Notes: generated by a model from the letters alone, not told the origin. 38,957 bases of DNA from Neomegalonema sp. (GCA_022760355.1 JALEGB010000011.1:1-38957); one strand, 5' to 3'; shown: positions 16,096-25,060, counted from the stretch's first letter. Made by a program: numbers and translations.

Positions 16096-17829
16096 TTATT
16101 TAAAGCTGATCTCAATCGCCGCTTTGCGCAAATCTGATCGCGCCCGCGCGGTTGCGCTTAGTCCGACATAGCGGAAACCGCCGCCGGAAAGCGTGATGGC
16201 GCCGGAGCCGCGCGATTGCACGTAGCCGCGCACCAGCCGGCCGCTTTCGCTCGTCACCAACGTCAGCGTCACGCCGGATCCGCAGCCGAGATGCAGCCGC
16301 GACAATTTCAGTCGCTTGGTTGGCGAGGAGAACCGCGCGCCGCAACGCGCCCGGCGCTTGCGATCCCGGCCGAATTCAAGGCGCGCCGAGACAGACACGC
16401 GTAGCAGGACCGGCTTTGGCGCCGCGCGCTCAATCGGTTCATGCGCTTCCGGCTCATAGTCAGGACGTGGACGCGGCGGATAGGCGCGCTCGCGGCGCGG
16501 CGGCGGCCCCGCGCGGCGCGGCGGCCTTGCATGGCGAGGCTCTTCAAAGCGCGGACGCGGCCGAATGCGAACTGGGGGAGCGGGGCGAACCGGCGTCGGC
16601 GTCGCGCGCAATGCAGTAAGGATCGCTTTGGTCGGGCGATCAGATTGCGCCAACCCGTTTTCCCGCAAGAACGCCCGCAACGCCGCCCGGGAGCGGGGGC
16701 CCCAATCGCCGTCGACCTCTCCAATCGGGTAGCCAAGCCGCTTCAGCTCAACCTGCGCCGCCCAAATCCGGGCTTTCTCGCGCGCAGCCGCCACCACGGC
16801 CGGGTCAACGCCGCCTGGCTTCGGTTTCGCGGCGCGGTCCGCTACGGCCGTCCCCTCAACTTTCGCGCCTTCCCGTTGCTTTGTGGGGTCGATCGCCGGC
16901 CGTGGCGGCTCGGACGACGGGCCCGTCGCATTGACTGTTGAACGCTCGGACGCCGGCTTCGGCGTGGCGACGCGCTTGTCCGCGCGCTCCGTCGGCGCGG
17001 TTTTTTCAGGCTCGGCCGCCGGCTCAGGTCTCGTGCTCGGGGTCGCAACGGCGGTCGCCGGCGAGCCTGCGCCAAGATTCGCCAACGGCGCCGATGGTTT
17101 CACCGGCTTGCTGGTCGCTTCTTTTGCGCCAGGGTCGACTGGAGCAGCCGTCTTGGGCCCGACCGCCACAGGTGTCGGCGTCACGCTTGCCGCGCCGACC
17201 GTTTTATCAACTTTTTTAACCGCCACGGCGGGACCAGCTTCTTCGGCGGCGCTCACCGCTGCAGGCGATGTCAGCGCCTTCTCTTTAACCCGGGCTGTCG
17301 CTTCCCGCGCCGTATCGCTCGCGGCGGCGGGGCCGCGCTCAAGCGCGGGCGCGGCGATCTTGTCGACCTGGACGCCTTTCGATGGCGCTTTGGCCTGAGC
17401 GGCGCTTTCGCGCAGTTTTTTGGCGCGGCTTTTCGCCAGCGCGGCCAGCGGACCATCCGGGTAAGACGCTGCAAATGCGTCCAGCACCGCCGGATCCTTG
17501 CTCGCCTTGATCTCATTCCAGATCGCCAGAGCTTCTTTCGCCGACGGGGGCGCTGGCTCAGGCTTCAGCGTTTTCTTGCCGTCGCCACATTGCGCTGCGG
17601 CCAATCCGATGCATTCGACATAGGCGTCCAGCGCGACGCTACAGCTGGCGGCGGTTTCAGTTGGTTTAATCGGAGCCGAGCCCGCCGAGTATTTTTCAAG
17701 GCAGCTCGGGGGGAGGGACTTGCCGCAAAACGCCGCCGGATCCGCACAGATCGAGGCGGACTGCGCCAAAGCCGGCCCGTTGGCGCACATAGTCGCCGTT
17801 ACAACCGCCAAAATCATCGCCCGCAGCAT
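16096..17829 (-). CDS. Secreted Pro/Ala-rich protein with peptidoglycan-binding domain
   Basis: 577 residues from an ATG with GGAGAG upstream; a longer frame to 17898 has no ribosome site. A signal peptide (about 1-22, ending in ALA) is followed by a six-cysteine stretch (about 25-85) and a motif of the type AIWNEIK..DPAVLDAFAASYPDGPLAALAKSRAKKL (short pieces: AIWNEIKASKD and SYPDGPLAALA), seen after enzymatic domains of other alphaproteobacterial envelope proteins. A low-complexity Ala/Pro/Lys/Thr region (about 140-345) leads to one PG_binding_1 repeat (about 353-390, with RLGYPIGEVDGDWGPRSRAAL), then an Arg/Pro-rich stretch and a C-terminal beta-rich part with two cysteines. I expect a periplasmic envelope protein; no enzymatic motif is seen. 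Confidence 0.75.
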   Translation of the reverse strand: MLRAMILAVVTATMCANGPALAQSASICADPAAFCGKSLPPSCLEKYSAGSAPIKPTETAASCSVALDAYVECIGLAAAQCGDGKKTLKPEPAPPSAKEALAIWNEIKASKDPAVLDAFAASYPDGPLAALAKSRAKKLRESAAQAKAPSKGVQVDKIAAPALERGPAAASDTAREATARVKEKALTSPAAVSAAEEAGPAVAVKKVDKTVGAASVTPTPVAVGPKTAAPVDPGAKEATSKPVKPSAPLANLGAGSPATAVATPSTRPEPAAEPEKTAPTERADKRVATPKPASERSTVNATGPSSEPPRPAIDPTKQREGAKVEGTAVADRAAKPKPGGVDPAVVAAAREKARIWAAQVELKRLGYPIGEVDGDWGPRSRAALRAFLRENGLAQSDRPTKAILTALRATPTPVRPAPPVRIRPRPRFEEPRHARPPRRAGPPPRRERAYPPRPRPDYEPEAHEPIERAAPKPVLLRVSVSARLEFGRDRKRRARCGARFSSPTKRLKLSRLHLGCGSGVTLTLVTSESGRLVRGYVQSRGSGAITLSGGGFRYVGLSATARARSDLRKAAIEISFK

Positions 17830-17961
17830 TCGTCTCTCCGTCTCTTTCCCGAGCGGTTGATCGCGCCGAGGCCAAATTTCAGTCTCGCGCAGCTCCACCG
17901 AGCAACCATCGTCGAAAAATAGGCTTGAAAGGCGCCAGTTCTATGGTCGAACCACGCCTTT

Positions 17962-18999
17962 TCAAGCGCGTCGCCACCAATAAGCCCCATCTGGCCCAAT
18001 CTCGCGCACCGCTTGCCCGGCCGCCCGCAACCGATGCAGATGCGCGAGAGTTTCCACCGTCGCCAATCCTTCGTTGGCGGCGTTAATTTCGCGCTTATAC
18101 ATCGCTGCAAAACAATCGACGACCCGCCGCGGATTCTCAAGATGCGTTAGCAGGCGCGCCAGTGTTGCGTCATGTCGGTCGATGACCTGGCGCAGCCGGG
18201 TTGACGCGCCCTGGAACGGCGCGCCATGGCCAGGCAACACCAAAATGTCGTCGGAAAGCTGGGTCGCCAGCTGCGCGCAGCTCCGCATCCACTCGCCAAG
18301 CGGGTCGCCCTCCGGCTCGGCCGGGTAGACGCCGATATTGGGGGTAATCTTAGGCAGCACCTGATCACCCGCAATCAAGATCTGCTCCGCCTCGCAGTGA
18401 AGCAGCGCATGGTCCGGCGCGTGCCCCTGGCCGAACAGCACACGCCAACGCCGCGCTCCGATTTCGATCTGATCGCCTTCGCAAATCCGGTGATAGCCAA
18501 GCGGCATCGGCGTTACCGAGACCGGAAACCCCAGTTTGGCGCGATTCCGTTGGTGCGCCAGCTGCTCTTCATCGTATCCGCAGCGCCGGTAAAACAGCGC
18601 AATTTCCTCTGGCGGATCCGGCGGAGCGTCCAATTGCAGCATGCGGGCAAACAACCATGACGTGCGGGTCGTCCATAGCTCGGCGCCGAATTTCGCCTGA
18701 AACCATCCCGCCAAACCGATATGGTCCGGATGGTGATGCGTGACGATAACGCGGCCAATTCGACGGCCCGAAAGGGGCCCCTCGAGCAGGCCGCGCCACA
18801 CGTCTTTCGCACTGGCAAGTCCCGTATCGACAATCGTCCAGACGTCTTCATTATGACGCCGATCCTGCAGGGCGAGGACGCCGACCATGCCGGGCGGGAA
18901 GGGTACGGGGAGCTCAATTCTCAAGATTCCCGGTTTAATTTCAGATATATGTACTGAGTCGGTCGCATTTTCCGACGGTAGTGCGTGTTTGCTGCTCAT
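17962..18999 (-). CDS. Metallo-beta-lactamase fold hydrolase
   Basis: 345 residues from the ATG preceded by GGGGGGAG; an ATG at 19029 has no ribosome site. The zinc-binding signature VTHHHPDHIGLAG (about residues 86-98) and further ligands in FGQGHAPDHALLH (about 194-206), LIAGDQVLP and LPGHGAPF are present, so a di-metal centre is expected. The C-terminal 80 residues are helical, resembling the winged-helix tail of LACTB2-type hydrolases. Members act on thioesters, lactones or nucleic acids; the substrate here is unknown. It is divergent from the second EAL gene with 86 bp between the starts. Confidence 0.88.
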   Translation of the reverse strand: MSSKHALPSENATDSVHISEIKPGILRIELPVPFPPGMVGVLALQDRRHNEDVWTIVDTGLASAKDVWRGLLEGPLSGRRIGRVIVTHHHPDHIGLAGWFQAKFGAELWTTRTSWLFARMLQLDAPPDPPEEIALFYRRCGYDEEQLAHQRNRAKLGFPVSVTPMPLGYHRICEGDQIEIGARRWRVLFGQGHAPDHALLHCEAEQILIAGDQVLPKITPNIGVYPAEPEGDPLGEWMRSCAQLATQLSDDILVLPGHGAPFQGASTRLRQVIDRHDATLARLLTHLENPRRVVDCFAAMYKREINAANEGLATVETLAHLHRLRAAGQAVREIGPDGAYWWRRA

Positions 19000-19085
19000 A
19001 TGCAGGGAAATCTCCCCCCTATACGCCAAACTTTAACCGCTGCGCGCCAAGCTGTTTTGATCGAAAGCGACTATCGGACTTCACG

Positions 19086-21104
19086 ATGCGGTTAGTTGGC
19101 AGATTTGTGGCCCCGACATTGATCGTCTTAGCGATTTGCGCGGTTGTGCTCTACAACCTTCGCGATCGTTTTTTGATGGCGGAGCGCGAGGCCGCGACCG
19201 CCGCGGCGACCAGCGCGGCGATTATGAGTGCGGCTTCGGCAGCCCGCGCCGCCTATGGCGACTTGGTGGTGCATGACTTTCTGGGGGCACACCATGCTCC
19301 TGGCGCGCAGCGAAGTCGCGGGGTTTTGCGAAAGAGTCTAGCGCAGATCAAGAAACTTAGCCGCAGCCCATCGCTCAGCGCCGCGGTAAAGGATGTCTCG
19401 AAGCTCGTCCTGAGTCGTCGGCCGGTGCGGCCGCGGGAAGCCGTGATCAGCGCCGCCTTTGGGGTGCTGCAAGCCGCCGCAGCGAAGCAGAGTGAGGATC
19501 GACGGACCGCCACCGTACGGGAGCTCAGCCATCTATTCAATGAGGCGATTACCTTTGTTGGCGCGGCAATCCTCGTCTCGATGCTTATCTACGCGAAGAT
19601 TGGCGTTCAAATGTCGCGCCCATTACGACAGTTGCTGGGTTTCGCCGATGCGGTGGCGAAGGGGGATAAGCCGCCAGCATTGCCGACCGCTCCGCTTCGG
19701 TCCGATTTGGGGCGGCTCGTTACGGCTTTTTCACAGATGTTGACGGCGCTACAGACAGATCGGCGGGCGTTGGAGCGGCTTGCGTACCGGGATCCGGAAA
19801 CGAAACTGCCGAACCGGATCGGTTTTGTCCGGGATATTGACAAGGAATTGGAGACGGCCAGCGACGAAAAAGAACCCGCGCTGCTGCTGCTGCTCCATTT
19901 CCCGCAACTGCAGCAGCTTGAGGCGCTGTTCGGAGACGACTATCGACGCGCGCTCGAGAGCGCGATCGCGAAGCGACTGCAAGAGGCGCGATCCCGCGCC
20001 CTGCGTGAGAAATCGAACGCGCCGCTGATTATCGGGCGGCCGCGCTTCGACGTTTTCGCCGTGTTTGGCAGCAGAGAGTCGGCGCTGCACACCTCCGCCG
20101 TCCGACAGTCCTTCCGAACGCCGGCGATGGTGGGTGACAACCAAGTCCTGCTGGAGCCGCGCGCAGCGGCGGCGCGCGGGCCGGAACATGGCCGAACGGC
20201 GTTTGAACTGTTGGGCGCGGCCGAAGTCGCCCTCGCCGGCGCGAAACAGTCAGGCGCAACGGTGATGTATCGCGCGGAGATTCGCGAAGAAGCGATCGCC
20301 GCGCGCGAATTGGAGGCGAAGCTGCGGCTGGCGGTGGATCGCCACCAGCTCGAAGCCTTCTATCAACCAAAGATTTGCTGTCGCACAGGACGCATCCTTG
20401 GGGCTGAAGCGCTGGCGCGCTGGCGCGGCGAGGATGGTCAGCTCATTTCGCCTGCGCTGTTCGTCCCGAGCGCGGAGCGGTCCGGCCTGATTTCCCGTAT
20501 CGATTATTTGGTGCTGCGCGCCGCGCTGGAGGAGACCGCCAAGTTGCACGCCGCCGGCTTCGCCGTCTCCATCGCGGTAAACTTCTCCGCCGTTACGCTT
20601 GGAGATCCGCGTCTGCCTGATATTGTTCAGGCGGAGCTGGAGCGCGCCGAAGTCCCGAGCGAGGCGCTCGAGATGGAAATCACCGAAACGGCGCTGGTGA
20701 GCGACGTGAACGGCGCCAAAGCCCGGCTGGAGCCGCTGCGCGCCGGCGGCGTTCGCGTCGCGCTGGACGATTTCGGGGTTGGCTATGGCAGCCTTGCGTC
20801 GCTCCGCTCGCTACCGATCGATACGCTGAAGGTCGATCGATCCGTGCTGCCGAAGGATGAAACGGATAGCGACGCCATCGCAATCGCCGAGGCCGTGTTT
20901 GCGCTGGCGGAGCGGATGAAGGTGCGCACCGTCGCCGAAGGCGTGGAAACCGAATGGCAGGCGCGATTCATATCCTCGCATGGGTGCGATGTCGCACAGG
21001 GCTTTTTGTTCGGCCGGCCCACGCCGGCGGATGAGTACGCCAAGCGGCTAGAGGAAGACGCGCGGTGTTGGACGAGCGCGCAGGTGGCGGGGCGCATGTT
21101 TTAG
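19086..21104 (+). CDS. Membrane HAMP - degenerate GGDEF - EAL protein
   Basis: 672 residues from the ATG at 19086; a start at 18981 would overlap the divergent gene's leader. Two membrane helices (about 4-24 and 153-173) flank a periplasmic region of about 130 residues, then a HAMP-like linker (about 174-222), a degenerate GGDEF domain (about 230-400) and an EAL domain (about 410-660). The GGDEF signature is replaced by RFDVFAVF, so cyclase activity is unlikely. In the EAL domain EALARW, VNFSA, MEITET, DDFGVGYGSL, LKVDR, AEGVET and QGFLFGRP are kept, so it should hydrolyse cyclic-di-GMP. The GGDEF part may act as a regulatory domain. It converges with the histidine kinase gene. Confidence 0.92.
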   Translation: MRLVGRFVAPTLIVLAICAVVLYNLRDRFLMAEREAATAAATSAAIMSAASAARAAYGDLVVHDFLGAHHAPGAQRSRGVLRKSLAQIKKLSRSPSLSAAVKDVSKLVLSRRPVRPREAVISAAFGVLQAAAAKQSEDRRTATVRELSHLFNEAITFVGAAILVSMLIYAKIGVQMSRPLRQLLGFADAVAKGDKPPALPTAPLRSDLGRLVTAFSQMLTALQTDRRALERLAYRDPETKLPNRIGFVRDIDKELETASDEKEPALLLLLHFPQLQQLEALFGDDYRRALESAIAKRLQEARSRALREKSNAPLIIGRPRFDVFAVFGSRESALHTSAVRQSFRTPAMVGDNQVLLEPRAAAARGPEHGRTAFELLGAAEVALAGAKQSGATVMYRAEIREEAIAARELEAKLRLAVDRHQLEAFYQPKICCRTGRILGAEALARWRGEDGQLISPALFVPSAERSGLISRIDYLVLRAALEETAKLHAAGFAVSIAVNFSAVTLGDPRLPDIVQAELERAEVPSEALEMEITETALVSDVNGAKARLEPLRAGGVRVALDDFGVGYGSLASLRSLPIDTLKVDRSVLPKDETDSDAIAIAEAVFALAERMKVRTVAEGVETEWQARFISSHGCDVAQGFLFGRPTPADEYAKRLEEDARCWTSAQVAGRMF

Positions 21105-21157
21105 CCGGCGCCCACAGCCGTGGCGGAATGGCGATGTTCAGAGTTCCTTTTGGGGGC

Positions 21158-22486
21158 TTAACGAGGCAGCCGAACCGCCGCCCGCAATCCGCCTAGCATC
21201 GCGCTTTCGCCCAACGTGATGTCGCCGCCATGGCTCCTGGCCGTGTCCAGGGCCAGAGCCAACCCCAGCCCGACCCCGCCGCCGCGATTGCGATTGCGCG
21301 ATTCATCGAGCCTGCTGAAGGGCCTCATCGCCGCGTCGCGCGCCTCCTCCGCGATCCCAGGCCCATCATCTTCAATAACAAACTCGACAAAGGCGCGGTT
21401 CACCGTCACCGCGAGCGCAACTTGGCCGCCATACGAAAACGCGTTCTCCAACAAATTATGTAAGCATCGCTTTATTGCGCGCGGCCGAATGCTCAATCGC
21501 GTCTCGCCGGGCGTTTCAACATAGTGAGACACCGACAATTTGCGTCCCGCGCGCCGCGTTTCCGCCGCTACTTCGTCCACCAGCTCGGCGACATCGGCGA
21601 CTGAGAAGCTCTCGCCCTGATCGCCCCGCGCATAGGCGAGGAACTCCTCGATAATGTCCGCCATCTCATCAACGTCGCTGCGCAGCTCAACAACCTCGTC
21701 TGTTTCATCCATCAAATCGAGCGCCAGCCGCATGCGCGTCAGGGGCGTTCGCAGATCATGGCTGACCCCTGACAGCATCCGCGTGCGCTGCTCGATATGG
21801 CGCTCAATACGGGCCCGGGCGTCCAGAAATGCGCTCGAGGCTTGGCGAACCTCCCGCGCCCCTGCGACATTCAGCTCAAAGTTCTGCCCGCGGCCGAAAG
21901 CGTGCGCGGCCTTCGCCAGCTGCTCTATCGGGCGGATCTGATTGCGCAGATAAAGGAGCGCGACGCCGATCAGAGCCGCCGCCGCCGCCGCGGTCCAGGT
22001 CAACAGTAGATGCGGGTTGGAGGCGACCATGCGTCGGTGCGACAATGTGGCCTTTAACAATCCCCAACGTGTTTGGGCGCGGACGTCGACCACTTTTCTG
22101 TCGCGGTCATACGCGACGAACAGCGGACGCCCGAGACGCTTGAGCAGCGTTTCCTCCACAGCATTGCCGATGACGTCATAGAAGAGCGGATCGACGCTGG
22201 GCGGCACCTTCTCCCCCGCCTTCAGGTCGAGCTCGATGCTCAAAGTAAGGGCGGCTTGCTCCATGCCGCGCCGCGCGTCCGCTTCGCTCTCGGCGCTGTT
22301 GATCACCGAAACAACATAGCTCAACTCGGCTGAAACGCTTTCCGTCAGCTGACGCGTCACCCCATCAAAGTGGCGCTCAATGATCAGCCAGACGATAATC
22401 AGCTGCAGCGCGACAATTGGCGTCACGACGATTAAGATCGTCCGCCAAAATAGGCCCTTCGGCATATAACGTCTGAGGAAGGACAT
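21158..22486 (-). CDS. EnvZ-like sensor histidine kinase (orphan)
   Basis: 442 residues; the ATG is preceded by AAAGGAGAG. Membrane helix 1 (about 14-34), a periplasmic sensor of about 120 residues, helix 2 (about 160-180), HAMP, then the dimerisation helix with the phospho-histidine in SGVSHDLRTPLTRMR (about residue 243) and the ATPase domain with N-box LLENAFSYGG (about 345), G1 DDGPGI and G2 GVGLGLALA. This composition fits the EnvZ/OmpR class. No response regulator is adjacent: one side has the EAL gene, the other a hydrolase. A longer frame to 22861 covers the divergent gene's start and is rejected. The signal and partner are unknown. Confidence 0.93.
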   Translation of the reverse strand: MSFLRRYMPKGLFWRTILIVVTPIVALQLIIVWLIIERHFDGVTRQLTESVSAELSYVVSVINSAESEADARRGMEQAALTLSIELDLKAGEKVPPSVDPLFYDVIGNAVEETLLKRLGRPLFVAYDRDRKVVDVRAQTRWGLLKATLSHRRMVASNPHLLLTWTAAAAAALIGVALLYLRNQIRPIEQLAKAAHAFGRGQNFELNVAGAREVRQASSAFLDARARIERHIEQRTRMLSGVSHDLRTPLTRMRLALDLMDETDEVVELRSDVDEMADIIEEFLAYARGDQGESFSVADVAELVDEVAAETRRAGRKLSVSHYVETPGETRLSIRPRAIKRCLHNLLENAFSYGGQVALAVTVNRAFVEFVIEDDGPGIAEEARDAAMRPFSRLDESRNRNRGGGVGLGLALALDTARSHGGDITLGESAMLGGLRAAVRLPR

Positions 22487-22564
22487 GCGATCTCTCCTTT
22501 GCGCGTCGCGTACGCGGAAGTTGAGCGCAACGCGCCCGGGGATCAGGCTCAAGGAATAATCAAG

Positions 22565-23485
22565 ATGGCGTCGATTGATACGGTTTTTGACGAGGACGCG
22601 GTTCAAGTTCTCCGCATTACGGCGCCGAACCCTGGGCCGCTGACCGCAGAGGGAACGAACTCCTATGTGATCCTGAGCGACCGGACGATCATTATCGATC
22701 CGGGCCCCAAATCCGCCGCGCATCGCGCGGCGCTGGTCGGCGCCCTGGAGGGCGCCAGGCTGGATGCAATCGCCGTCACCCATCCTCATCTTGATCATAG
22801 CGCCGGCGTGCGCGACCTCGCCGCGGCGACGGGCGCTCCGGTTCTTGGCGCCGCGCCGCATGGCTCCGACCTGAGTCCAATCATGGCGAAGCTGGCCGCC
22901 GACGAAGCTGGCGCCCTTGGCGGCGGCGAAGGCGGCGACGCCGCATATCGGCCCGATCGCCGATTGTTTGACGGTGAGGCGCTGTTCGGCGGCTTTGAGG
23001 GGATTGACCTGCGCGCCTTATCCACGCCCGGCCATACCTCCACCCATCTGAGCTTTGCGCTAGAGCTGGACGGTCAGGATCTCGGCGTCGTGTTTAGCGG
23101 CGATCATGTGATGGGGTGGGCCACAAGCCTGATTTCCCCGCCGGACGGCGATATGGCGGCGTTTATGCGCAGCCTCGCCCGCTTGGCGCTGCGGCAAGAT
23201 GAGCTGTTTCTGCCAGGGCACGGCCCGGCGATCGATGCGCCGGCGGAGCGTTTGGCGGAGCTGACGGCGCACCGCCTTGGGCGCCGCCGGGCGATCGAAG
23301 CGGCGCTGGAGAGCGGTCCGAAAAACGCCGCCGAAGTGCGGGCGAAGGTCTATCAGGACTTGCCGTCGCATCTGGCGCCCGCAGCCGATCGCAACGTGCT
23401 GGCGCATCTGATAGAGCTGACTGAGGATGGGGTCGCGATATTCGCCGATCCAGTCTCCGCCGCGGCGCGCTTTTCGTTGCGCTAG
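22565..23485 (+). CDS. Metallo-beta-lactamase fold hydrolase, LACTB2-like
   Basis: 306 residues from the ATG with AAGGA about 10 bases upstream. The opening LRITAPNPGPLTAEGTNSY and the IIIDPGP motif are typical of LACTB2/glyoxalase-II-like hydrolases. Zinc ligands are in VTHPHLDHSAG (about residues 71-81), STPGHTSTHLSF, VFSGDHVMGW and LPGHGPAI; a winged-helix-like tail (about 240-300) follows. The animal relative LACTB2 is an endoribonuclease, but bacterial members are mostly uncharacterised, so the substrate is open. It diverges from the histidine kinase gene (78 bp apart). A cluster of inverted repeats starts at its stop codon. Confidence 0.9.
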   Translation: MASIDTVFDEDAVQVLRITAPNPGPLTAEGTNSYVILSDRTIIIDPGPKSAAHRAALVGALEGARLDAIAVTHPHLDHSAGVRDLAAATGAPVLGAAPHGSDLSPIMAKLAADEAGALGGGEGGDAAYRPDRRLFDGEALFGGFEGIDLRALSTPGHTSTHLSFALELDGQDLGVVFSGDHVMGWATSLISPPDGDMAAFMRSLARLALRQDELFLPGHGPAIDAPAERLAELTAHRLGRRRAIEAALESGPKNAAEVRAKVYQDLPSHLAPAADRNVLAHLIELTEDGVAIFADPVSAAARFSLR

Positions 23486-23583
23486 AGTGATTTCAAATCG
23501 AATGCGCGCATTCGATGACTCGGAAATCGCGACCACTCAAAGAGATAGAGCATTTTCATGGCCGCACTTGTTTCGAAAATGCG
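23483..23583. repeat. Compound palindromic intergenic element
   Basis: Two back-to-back stem-loops between convergent genes. The first has arms gagtgatttc ... gaaatc ... cactc and contains a perfect 20-bp palindrome, atcgaatgcgcgcattcgat (23497-23516). The second has arms gcattttc / gaaaatgc (23550-23557 and 23575-23582). Both begin with TAGAG, and the layout resembles short dispersed palindromic repeats found between genes in other alphaproteobacteria; that family link is from memory and unchecked. Confidence 0.45.
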
Positions 23584-23626
23584 CTAGGGTGCGAACTCCT
23601 AAATCTGGTCGTCGCCAGCCCGTCAA

Positions 23627-23645
23627 ACGCACCTCTGAGGTGCGT
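23627..23645. terminator. Hairpin between convergent hydrolase and GST genes
   Basis: Perfect inverted repeat acgcacctc-t-gaggtgcgt, effectively an 8-bp stem with a three-base loop, 12 bp from the stop codon of the GST gene on the minus strand. It is suited to ending transcripts from either side, though no T tract is present. Confidence 0.45.
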
Positions 23646-23657
23646 CAGCCAAGCGCC

Positions 23658-24353
23658 TCAGCCGAGCGTTTCCGGCTGATCGGACATTTCATATCGCTCG
23701 GCGATCCACGCCGCCGGCTCGTCCAACCCGGCGCGCTTCCATTGCAGGTAGGATGGGTGGCTTAGAAGCGCTTCCGAATATGCCGCGGCGTCGCCCTGGA
23801 GCGATACGCCGTACGTTTCCAGCCGCGTTGCATATGGGGTGAAAAACGCCTCCGCAACGCCGTAGTCGGCGCCAAACAGATAGGGGCCGCCGCCCCCGAA
23901 TCGGGCGCGCGTCGTTTCCCATAGCTCGGTCAGGCGCGCGACATCGTCCTGCAGCGGCGCTGCGAGGCTTTTGTTGCTATAGCGGCGCCCAAGGTTCATC
24001 GGCATCGCTTGGCGCAGCGGTCCGAAGCTCGAATGCGCCTCGGCGACGATCGAACGGGCCCAGGCGCGCGCGCCGGCGTCAGCGGGCCAGTAGCTGAGAT
24101 CCGGATGCTGCTCGGCAAGATACTCCGCGATCGCCAGACTGTCCCAAATGATCCGCTGTTGGCCGTCGACGGCGTGCGCGAGGGTGGGCACAGTGCGGGC
24201 GGGCGCCATTTCGGCGCTCATCGTCGCGAAATCAGCGCTGCGCAGTTCAGCCACCCGCTCTTTGAACTCCAGACCGAACGGCGCCATCAGCAGCCAGCCG
24301 CGCAGGGACCAGCTGGAGTAGCGTTTTGAGCCCAGGAATAGCGTGTAGCTCAT
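23658..24353 (-). CDS. Glutathione S-transferase family protein
   Basis: 231 residues. The thioredoxin-like N-terminal half starts SYTLFLGSKRYSSWSLRGWL, with the serine-rich SSWS segment in the catalytic helix position, RTVPTLAH (cis-proline) at about residue 53 and the glutathione-binding DSLAIAEYLAEQHP (about 71-84); the C-terminal half is all-helical. This is the group of bacterial GSTs related to zeta/YfcF-like enzymes. Its natural substrate is unknown; detoxification or peroxidase activity is typical for the family. It has no co-directional partner close by: the next minus-strand gene upstream starts 700 bp away, after a DUF6653 gene ending 179 bp from this start. Confidence 0.9.
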   Translation of the reverse strand: MSYTLFLGSKRYSSWSLRGWLLMAPFGLEFKERVAELRSADFATMSAEMAPARTVPTLAHAVDGQQRIIWDSLAIAEYLAEQHPDLSYWPADAGARAWARSIVAEAHSSFGPLRQAMPMNLGRRYSNKSLAAPLQDDVARLTELWETTRARFGGGGPYLFGADYGVAEAFFTPYATRLETYGVSLQGDAAAYSEALLSHPSYLQWKRAGLDEPAAWIAERYEMSDQPETLG

Positions 24354-24532
24354 TGCGTATGCTCCAATGTGTATAATGTTGCTCGGCGCAACCCCCGCGC
24401 CAAGGTCAAGGCGCTATTTCGCGCGCGTCGGGGCGGCCCTGTCCAATAGATTGTTGTGATGACCAGGATTGCGCCGCGTGAAACGCGCCCCGGCGCCCGC
24501 CCGCTTGCGAAGCCCTTACCTGCGCGGGGAGT

Positions 24533-25057
24533 TCACGCCGGCGTGCTGCGCGAACGCATCCAGCTTTCGTAGGGCGGATGCTGACGTCGCATCGTGTCAT
24601 AGAGCCAGACCATCCGATCCAAGAACCAGAACTTGGCCAGCATGGCGACACTCATTCCAAACAGGGTCATGCCCAGATCATAGAGCACAAGCCCGACGGT
24701 GAACGGGATCAAGCCGGCGCCTGCGATTGAATTAAGGATGATCCCTACGCGTTTGTGATGGGCGGGGATCGGCACGTCGGACTGGTTGAGCCAGACCCGC
24801 TCGCCCAGCACGCCTTTGGACATCCAATTGTCCGTACTGCGCGGCGCGGGGAACAGCCGAGGGTTCAGCCAGATCCAGATGATCACGATCGCGCCCAGCA
24901 GCCAGGCCCAATGGCCGACCCAGGCGCGGCTCCAGACCGCGAGGGCGAGCAGCGGCAGCGCGGTCACGCGCGTCCAGCCGCTCCATGGATTGGCGTGCCG
25001 CGCCCAGGTCGCATCATCCATGCTCATCAGCCGTTCCGCCGCCGCCGTCGCTTTCAT
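24533..25057 (-). CDS. DUF6653 family small membrane protein
   Basis: 174 residues. The opening DDATWARHANPWSGWTR is characteristic of the DUF6653 family, whose function is unknown. Four hydrophobic segments are visible (about residues 32-46, 48-66, 106-126, 128-146), so it is an integral membrane protein; the C-terminal RRQHPPYESW is polar. The ATG at 25057 has GGGAG about 8 bases upstream, and that ribosome site overlaps the end of zapE, 3 bp away, so the two are probably translated from one message. An internal start at 25027 (MSMDD) is a possible alternative closer to the conserved region. Confidence 0.75.
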   Translation of the reverse strand: MKATAAAERLMSMDDATWARHANPWSGWTRVTALPLLALAVWSRAWVGHWAWLLGAIVIIWIWLNPRLFPAPRSTDNWMSKGVLGERVWLNQSDVPIPAHHKRVGIILNSIAGAGLIPFTVGLVLYDLGMTLFGMSVAMLAKFWFLDRMVWLYDTMRRQHPPYESWMRSRSTPA

Positions 25058-25060
25058 TCC

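Noticed and set aside
22487..22861. Extended start for the histidine kinase at 22861
   Set aside because: The extension would cover the start of the divergent hydrolase gene, and a good ribosome site precedes 22486.
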